Shown piece by piece: positions 52,553-57,444 of a stretch of 57,444 nucleotides of DNA (the first letter of the stretch is position 1; every line of letters begins with the position of its first letter). The stretch comes from Holophagae bacterium. Lineage in GTDB: Bacteria > Acidobacteriota > Holophagae > Acanthopleuribacterales > Acanthopleuribacteraceae. The notes beneath the pieces are model-generated. The model saw only the letters and a program-made list of their open reading frames with translations. It had not been told where the DNA came from and made no database searches. The position numbers and the translations under genes were made by a program. The stretch is taken from contig JAUIFE010000040.1 of the NCBI GenBank assembly GCA_030429565.1, positions 1 to 57,444 on the forward strand, written 5' to 3'.

Positions 52553-54574
52553 ATGATCCCGTTTCGCAAAGCACTGTTCATCCCGACCTTTGCCGCAATC
52601 GCCTGGCTGCCGACCCTCGCGGCCGTCACCGTTGAATCCTACGGGAACCACCACAGTATGGGGGTTATCGTCACGCTCGACGGCGGCGAGGATGCCGATC
52701 TCTCCGCCATCGCCACCCCCTACTACGGCCCATCCGGGGAACCGCTGCGCGAGGGCTTCCCGCTTACGCGTGTTTCGGCCACCCGGTTCGTCGGCAGCTT
52801 ATTCGATTTAACGCCCGGCACGAACTACGCGGTTGAGGTGCGCTTCAACGACCCCGGCGATCCCATCGACGGACTCCTGCTCGAAACCCAGGGCCAAACC
52901 AGATCCGAACCCCAATTGCCGACGCCGCAACGGGAATGGATCGTCAGTCCCAACGGCGCCGGTTCCGAGTGCACCGCACAAACCCCCTGCTCGTTTGCCG
53001 AAGCCCTGGGACGCGCCGTCGCCGGCGAAGCCATCCTTATGAAAGGCGGCGTCTATGCCATCGGGGAATTCACGCCACCTCGCTCGGGGACCATCGCCAA
53101 TCCCATCACGATTCGTTCTCAACCCGGAGAACAGGCCGTTTTCGACGGCGCCGACCCAGCCGTGTTTCAATGGACGCCACAAGGCGGCGGCGTGTATCGC
53201 ACCACCACCAACGCAGCCGACACCCATCTGGTAACCGCCGACGGCCAACGGCTTTATCCATACGCGAGCTACGCCGACCTCGCATCACTCGCCTGGGGCC
53301 TACCCGGCTTCTTCGCCGACGGCACCACCCTCCACGTCAAACTGGCCGACAATGCCGACCCCAACGAGACGGCCATGGTCGTGTCCCGCTACAACTACGC
53401 ACTCAACTTCAGCGGAACCGGACTCGCGCTCCACAACCTCACCTTCCGCCACTACGGGCGCGGCAGCTATGCAAAAGCCGTCTATCTCAACGGCGCCTCC
53501 GATTGCTGGATTCGCAACTGTACCTTTGCCATCAACGATACCGCCATCGGCATCAAGCGAGACGCACACCGCAACCTTATTGAACACAACGAGTTCTACG
53601 ATACGCTCTACCACTGGCCCTGGGACGCGGTCAAAGCCGGCGCCCAACTCGAAAATGGTGCGATCGCCTTCTTTTCTCTGGTCACCGGGCGCGGCAATAT
53701 TATTCGCCGCAACGCCTTTCACGACTTTTTCGACGGGTTCACCGGCTGCCCGGAAAGTGATAACGGCCCCCTCACCAATGAAACCGACATCTATGAAAAC
53801 ACGATTGAACGGGCCGGCGATGACGGGTTCTCAGCCGACGGCGTCTGCGCCAACCTGCGCATTTGGAACAATCACTTTCACGATGTGCTCGTCGGCATCT
53901 CGCTTGCTCCCATTCTAGAAGGCCCGGTTTATGCCCTGCGCAACACCATCTCGGGCACCGGCGGCGGCAACAGCAACTACACCGGCCTACCCTTCAAATA
54001 CAACGTCAGCGGGCAACCGACCTCCGGGGTTTCCTACCTGTTCCACAACACCAGCTACGCCGAGCGACCCGACAACCACGGGTTCTGGATCAAATCGCCG
54101 GGGTCCTGGCGCAACATCATCATGCGCAATAACCTCTGGGTTGGTACCGCCCACGCCCTCAACAACGCCAACACAGCCCAGCCAATCGACATCGATTACG
54201 ACCTATTTTGGAACCAAGGCGAATCCGCACTGATCCGCTGGGGTGCCGCGAGCTACACCTCGCTCGCCACATTCAGCGCGGCGACCGGGCGCAACCGCCA
54301 CGGGATGGCCGCCGACCCACTGCTGCTCGATCCCGAACACCTCGATTTCACCCTTAGCGCGAGCAGCCCGGCCATCGACGCCGGTGTGATCCTCCCTGGC
54401 ATCAACGATTCATTCAGCGGTGACGGTCCAGATCTCGGCGCCCATGAACAGCTTGCACTGGAAGACGGACACTGGATGCGCTGGCGCGCCGCCAGGAATG
54501 AGCCGAACTACTTGGCGACGCTTGACCGAAATGGGGACGGCATGATCAATGTACTGGACTTTGTGCCCAACTGA
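52553..54574 (+). CDS. Secreted right-handed beta-helix protein with dockerin-like C-terminus
   Basis: ATG 52553 (GAGAGG 5 nt upstream) gives 673 residues; the frame is open much further upstream only because the repeat array lacks stops. A signal peptide (MIPFRKALFIPTFAAIAWLP) is followed by a small beta domain to ~110, then a pectate-lyase-like parallel beta-helix (WIVSPNGAGSECTAQTPCSFAEAL as the first coil; NLTFRHYGRGSY, NCTFAINDTAIGIKRDAH, ENTIERAGDDGFSADG, NNHFHDVLVGI). The tail NYLATLDRNGDGMINVLDF matches one dockerin/EF-hand-like DxNxDGxIN repeat. Such proteins are secreted polysaccharide lyases or hydrolases; the substrate is unknown. Confidence 0.88.
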   Translation: MIPFRKALFIPTFAAIAWLPTLAAVTVESYGNHHSMGVIVTLDGGEDADLSAIATPYYGPSGEPLREGFPLTRVSATRFVGSLFDLTPGTNYAVEVRFNDPGDPIDGLLLETQGQTRSEPQLPTPQREWIVSPNGAGSECTAQTPCSFAEALGRAVAGEAILMKGGVYAIGEFTPPRSGTIANPITIRSQPGEQAVFDGADPAVFQWTPQGGGVYRTTTNAADTHLVTADGQRLYPYASYADLASLAWGLPGFFADGTTLHVKLADNADPNETAMVVSRYNYALNFSGTGLALHNLTFRHYGRGSYAKAVYLNGASDCWIRNCTFAINDTAIGIKRDAHRNLIEHNEFYDTLYHWPWDAVKAGAQLENGAIAFFSLVTGRGNIIRRNAFHDFFDGFTGCPESDNGPLTNETDIYENTIERAGDDGFSADGVCANLRIWNNHFHDVLVGISLAPILEGPVYALRNTISGTGGGNSNYTGLPFKYNVSGQPTSGVSYLFHNTSYAERPDNHGFWIKSPGSWRNIIMRNNLWVGTAHALNNANTAQPIDIDYDLFWNQGESALIRWGAASYTSLATFSAATGRNRHGMAADPLLLDPEHLDFTLSASSPAIDAGVILPGINDSFSGDGPDLGAHEQLALEDGHWMRWRAARNEPNYLATLDRNGDGMINVLDFVPN

Positions 54575-54614
54575 GCCGGCACGCGCTTACGTGTCGCCAC
54601 CGCGCCTCGCGACA

Positions 54615-54645
54615 CGGAGCGATTCTATCGCCGGGAATCGCTTCG
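54615..54645 (+). terminator. Hairpin after the beta-helix gene
   Basis: CGGAGCGATTC (54615-54625) pairs with GAATCGCTTCG (54635-54645) at 10 of 11 positions across a 9-nt loop, 40 nt after the stop, followed by TTTTGG. A terminator is likely. The stem shares GAGCGATTC/GAATCGCT with the ends of the elements at 15 and 16 kb. Confidence 0.5.
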
Positions 54646-54774
54646 TTTTGGCCCTAGCATCTGGTCCACGCCGGCTTTACAGTTACTAAGCTAGGCCCGC
54701 TGCGAACCGGCCCCCTCCGGCGCATGATCGGGGCACACCTTTTTTAAGGTTACCCAAGACTGACACGACAACCC

Positions 54775-55269
54775 TTACGTCGCCGAAGCCCCTAACCACT
54801 GGTTGATGGTGAAGCAGGCCTGATCGTGGCCATGCTCAAAGTTGCCCAAACGCAAGGGGGCCGAGCCGGTGAGGCTAATCTGCACGTAGTGATGCGTCCG
54901 ATAACTGGTGCGGCTCATGGTCTGGGGCTCGAATTGTCGTTCCGACAAGCCTTGGCTTAAGTGGTGATTGGAAGGTCCACTGTGACGCCTCTGGACGGCA
55001 ATGACGGCAACAGACCGGATCGCACCTTTGGGGATACAGCGCGCCCGCCAGGGGGTGAGCGGATACTGAACCACGAGAAAGTCATCGTGAAGGACGACCC
55101 GAAAAACTTGAAATACGCTGAAGGCCAGGGCAAAAAGCCACACTAAAAAGAGCCCGGCAACGCTCCACAGGGGAAAAAAGAAAGCGGCCACCACGGCGGG
55201 CAGCAAGGCCAGCAGGTTGATCACCACCAAACCGCGAACGTTACAGCGTAATTCCTGTTTTTTGATCAT
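54775..55269 (-). CDS. Small membrane protein, bacterial PH-domain-like
   Basis: The product is 164 residues; ATG 55269 follows AAGGAG by about 9 nt. Two adjoining membrane helices (LVVINLLALLPAVVAAFFFPL and VAGLFLVWLFALAFSVFQVF) are followed by VVLHDDFLVVQYPLTPWRARCIPKGAIRSVAVI, strands typical of YcxB/bPH-type domains, and a soluble tail with LRLGNFEHGHDQACFTINQWL. Function is unknown, and there is no partner on the same strand. Confidence 0.65.
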   Translation of the reverse strand: MIKKQELRCNVRGLVVINLLALLPAVVAAFFFPLWSVAGLFLVWLFALAFSVFQVFRVVLHDDFLVVQYPLTPWRARCIPKGAIRSVAVIAVQRRHSGPSNHHLSQGLSERQFEPQTMSRTSYRTHHYVQISLTGSAPLRLGNFEHGHDQACFTINQWLGASAT

Positions 55270-55340
55270 CCTGGTGCGCTCCTTGCGATTCGTTTTAGGC
55301 AGGTAACTGGAAGGTCCACCTCAGGCGCGCCAAATCCATA

Positions 55341-55631
55341 TCATGCCTCAAGCTCCGAGAAAATGTTTGATAACCAGCGCAACGGTGAACCAGTTTTCAG
55401 GGCGCGATTGTGACACCAAAGGGCAATAAATGGCGCAAAAAGGTACCAAGAGACGGTGCAGGTAGGGGCTTGGCGGTGCCGAAAAAACGCCCGAAATGTA
55501 ACAACAAGGCTGACGCGGGTTGGGTTAAAATCGCGGTAGTAACCCCGACCGAAAAAAGCGCAACGGCAGGCAACAACGGATAACTTTTCCCACATCCACC
55601 CGATCAAAATGATCGACCACGTTTTCGACAT
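55341..55631 (-). CDS. Doubtful small ORF, 96 codons
   Basis: The frame is open for 96 codons, with a hydrophobic N-terminus and VSWYLFAPFIALWCHN, but the RBS is weak and I recognise nothing. It could be a second small membrane protein downstream of the CRISPR leader or simply chance. Confidence 0.22.
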   Translation of the reverse strand: MSKTWSIILIGWMWEKLSVVACRCAFFGRGYYRDFNPTRVSLVVTFRAFFRHRQAPTCTVSWYLFAPFIALWCHNRALKTGSPLRWLSNIFSELEA

Positions 55632-55888
55632 TTTCGTCTCAAGCCACGCATAAGCCGTTCACTGACAAACCTTTACCAAAAACTCGCTGGTAAAATCAAG
55701 AATTGACAAAAATGCACCCTTTTGTCTCCACCTTCGTTGACACACTAATATTTAAAGTAACTCTTTAAAAACGAGAAACTTAAACAGCTCTAAGAATGCC
55801 AACCCTCCAAAGGAGAGATTCTTATGCAAAATTGGTACAGTTTTAAAATATTCACAAACAAAGGTTTTATAGTGTAAATTTAGCTAGT
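55632..55888 (+). promoter_or_regulatory. AT-rich CRISPR leader region
   Basis: The 250 bp before the first repeat are AT-rich (for example AATATTTAAAG, TTTTAAAATATTCAC), as expected for a leader carrying the promoter and integration site. TTGACA lies at 55737-55742, but no good -10 sits 16-18 nt after it. Repeat orientation (GTTCCCCGCG...GGGGATGATCCG, as in type I-E transcripts) also puts the leader on this side. Confidence 0.6.
55824..55877 (+). CDS. 17-codon mini-ORF in the CRISPR leader
   Basis: AAAGGAGAG lies 6 nt before ATG 55824. The frame encodes MQNWYSFKIFTNKGFIV and ends with TAA 11 nt before the first repeat. The Shine-Dalgarno is better than those of many genes here, but the peptide has no recognisable family and may be fortuitous. 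Confidence 0.3.
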   Translation: MQNWYSFKIFTNKGFIV

Positions 55889-57317
55889 CTGTTCCCCGCG
55901 CGTCCGGGGATGATCCGACAGATCAGCGCGCCATTCTCCAGGTTTTCAACTGTTCCCCGCGCGTCCGGGGATGATCCGGTTGCCTCCACGAGGCCGGTTT
56001 TATAGTTTTTCTGTTCCCCGCGCGTCCGGGGATGATCCGGTAACCTAAAGCTCTCGTCTTATACAAAATGTCTGTTCCCCGCGCGTCCGGGGATGATCCG
56101 TAGAATCTGCTTGTTGTTCTTCAACAGAACAACTGTTCCCCGCGCGTCCGGGGATGATCCGTCCGAGAGGGCGTCGAGGATTTCCACAGCATCCTGTTCC
56201 CCGCGCGTCCGGGGATGATCCGCTCTGGAATGACCTTCAGTTGATCATGTATGCCTGTTCCCCGCGCGTCCGGGGATGATCCGGCAAGCGTTTTCATCAA
56301 AACTACGGGGCCCGCCTGTTCCCCGCGCGTCCGGGGATGATCCGTTAATTCATTTCCGTTAGAATCATAAGTAGATCTGTTCCCCGCGCGTCCGGGGATG
56401 ATCCGTTGCTCTGCATGGGGTTTCTTGTGGCACCGGCCTGTTCCCCGCGCGTCCGGGGATGATCCGCTAACTCGAACTGCCGAGGAGATTTGAGGTTCCT
56501 GTTCCCCGCGCGTCCGGGGATGATCCGGAGCCTCCATCAAGGGTTCGGGCTCCGCGTGGCTGTTCCCCGCGTGTCCGGGGATGATCCTGGATCAAATATT
56601 TGGGAGGCATCCGCTCAGTTCTGTTCCCCGCGCGTCCGGGGATGATCCGTCGAAACGCGCACCGGCAAGCATCAAAAGGTCCTGTTCCCCGCGCGTCCGG
56701 GGATGATTCGCCTTGCCCCGCTCGGATCGACCATTGACCAGTCTGTTCCCCGCGCGTCCGGGGATGATCCGGTTTTCGTAAAACGAATAGCGTTATACAT
56801 AGCCTGTTACCCGCGCGTCCGGGGATGATCCGGTTCATCTCTGCCTCCATATTTTCGGATTTTGTTGTTCCCCGCGCGTCCGGGGATGATCCGCTGACGC
56901 CTGACGCCTGACGCCGGACCACGGATGAACCCCTGTTCCCCGCGCGTCCGGGGATGATCCACGGCGGGTTGCCACCTTCGACGTCACCCACGCCTGTTCC
57001 CCGCGCGTCCGGGGATGATCCGGTCCGCATCAGCTAAAACGGGTGATCTCAACGCTGTTCCCCGCGCGTCCGGGGATGATCCGAGGCTGGAGATCGTGTT
57101 AAAGGCGCGGCACTACTGTTCCCCGCGCGTCCGGGGATGATCCGGCCGCCATCAGGCTTCTTTCCAAGCTCTCAGGCTGTTCCCCGCGCGTCCGGGGATG
57201 ATCCGGTGATAGCCTGCGGGCACTTCGGCGTGACCCGCTGTTCCCCGCGCGTCCGGGGATGATCCGGGTGATGTGGGCAATCGTTGCGATCCAGAATTCT
57301 GTTCCCCGCGCGTCCGG
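55889..57317 (+). CRISPR. Type I-E-like CRISPR array: 24 repeats (last one cut), 23 spacers
   Basis: The 29-bp repeat CTGTTCCCCGCGCG + TCCGGGGATGATCCG starts at 55889 and recurs every 61 bp (32-nt spacers) up to 56865, then at 56933, 56994, 57055, 57116, 57177, 57238 and 57299. It has the inner CCCCG/CGGGG stem of type I-E repeats. Variants: 56560 (GCGTGTCC, ...ATCCTG), 56682 (GATTCG), 56804 (GTTACC), 56865 (first base T), 56933 (ends ATCCA). The spacer at 56894-56932 is 39 nt. The final repeat keeps only its first 19 bases. No cas gene is in the window, so interference genes lie elsewhere or are missing. All spacers look unique. Confidence 0.97.
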
Positions 57318-57444
57318 TGGAAACGCTAGGCTAAAAGGGACCCACTAAAAAGGGTCGCGACAATCGAAAAGGGACCCACGCTAACCAAAAACCTGCTTTC
57401 TTTGGCATTGGCAAAAAAGCTGAAGGAGGCAGATTGGGAGTGAT
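57318..57444 (+). mobile_element. Probable left end of an IS21-like insertion sequence in the CRISPR array
   Basis: After 19 bases of the 24th repeat the sequence switches to TGGAAACGCTAGG. AAAAGGGACCCAC occurs at 57333-57345 and again at 57367-57379, with a partial AAAAAGGGTCGCGAC between. Terminal TG and multiple repeated sites near the end are features of IS21-family elements. GAAGGAGG at ~57,422-57,429 followed by GTG at 57440 could be the istA ribosome site and start. The element runs out of the window. Confidence 0.5.

Noticed and set aside
56121..57030. Minus-strand frames with recurring SSPDARGTG/HPRTRGEQ
   Set aside because: These are translations of the CRISPR repeat, not proteins.
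57299..57317. Truncated last repeat as ordinary trailer-end decay
   Set aside because: The first 19 bases are perfect and the break is abrupt at a TG followed by repeated IS-like sites, which fits an insertion better than gradual decay.

Overview
The window is GC-rich bacterial DNA with long intergenic gaps, giant secreted proteins, a large non-ribosomal peptide synthetase (NRPS) operon, several defence-type loci and a CRISPR array. No rRNA, tRNA or housekeeping marker is visible, so the taxon cannot be fixed. The mix (RHS giant protein, Ig-like and beta-propeller secreted proteins, lipo-NRPS, dockerin-like tail) would suit a marine Acidobacteriota, myxobacterium or similar social/predatory Gram-negative. 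That is only an inference.

Layout. 1-14.8 kb: the 3' 14.2 kb of a giant Ig-like/RHS polymorphic-toxin-type gene, a small downstream gene in the immunity position, and a 7-bp tandem repeat. 15.0-17.4 kb: a two-gene remnant of an ABC-three-component (ABC-3C) defence system (small middle component plus DUF2326-type SMC-like ATPase). Two copies of a 170-180 bp inverted-repeat element lie here, one upstream of the operon and one inserted in frame inside the ATPase gene. 17.7-41.2 kb, minus strand: a nine-gene, ~23.5-kb apparent operon. 42.0-50.2 kb: separate genes (6-bladed propeller, subtilisin-like protease, AHSA1/SRPBCC protein, PP2C phosphatase, arylamine N-acetyltransferase) in long gaps. 50.2-52.3 kb: a TIR-domain gene bracketed by an irregular array of a ~20-bp repeat. 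52.5-55.3 kb: a secreted beta-helix protein and a small membrane protein. 55.9-57.3 kb: a type I-E-like CRISPR array of 24 repeats, whose last visible repeat is cut by what looks like the end of an IS21-like element.

The NRPS operon is the main system. It encodes, in transcription order, an exported NTF2/SnoaL-like protein, a SAM methyltransferase, a FAAL-ACP-(C-A-PCP)x3 NRPS, a C-A-PCP-reductase NRPS, an SfmD-like heme hydroxylase with an HxxxC motif, a SafC-like catechol O-methyltransferase, a cytochrome P450, a membrane M28 peptidase and a RibD/DHFR-family reductase. These are the diagnostic parts of a tetrahydroisoquinoline (saframycin/safracin-type) pathway. C-methylation, hydroxylation and O-methylation of tyrosine would supply 3-hydroxy-5-methyl-O-methyltyrosine. 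A fatty-acylated peptide leader would end in Gly. An SfmC-like terminal module with a non-canonical C domain and a reductase would carry out repeated Pictet-Spengler cyclisations, and an exported peptidase would remove the acyl-peptide leader. Compared with saframycin there is one extra elongation module, a P450 instead of FAD monooxygenases, and a highly codon-biased exported protein at the head of the operon.

All family calls come from reading motifs by eye. No database search was run.
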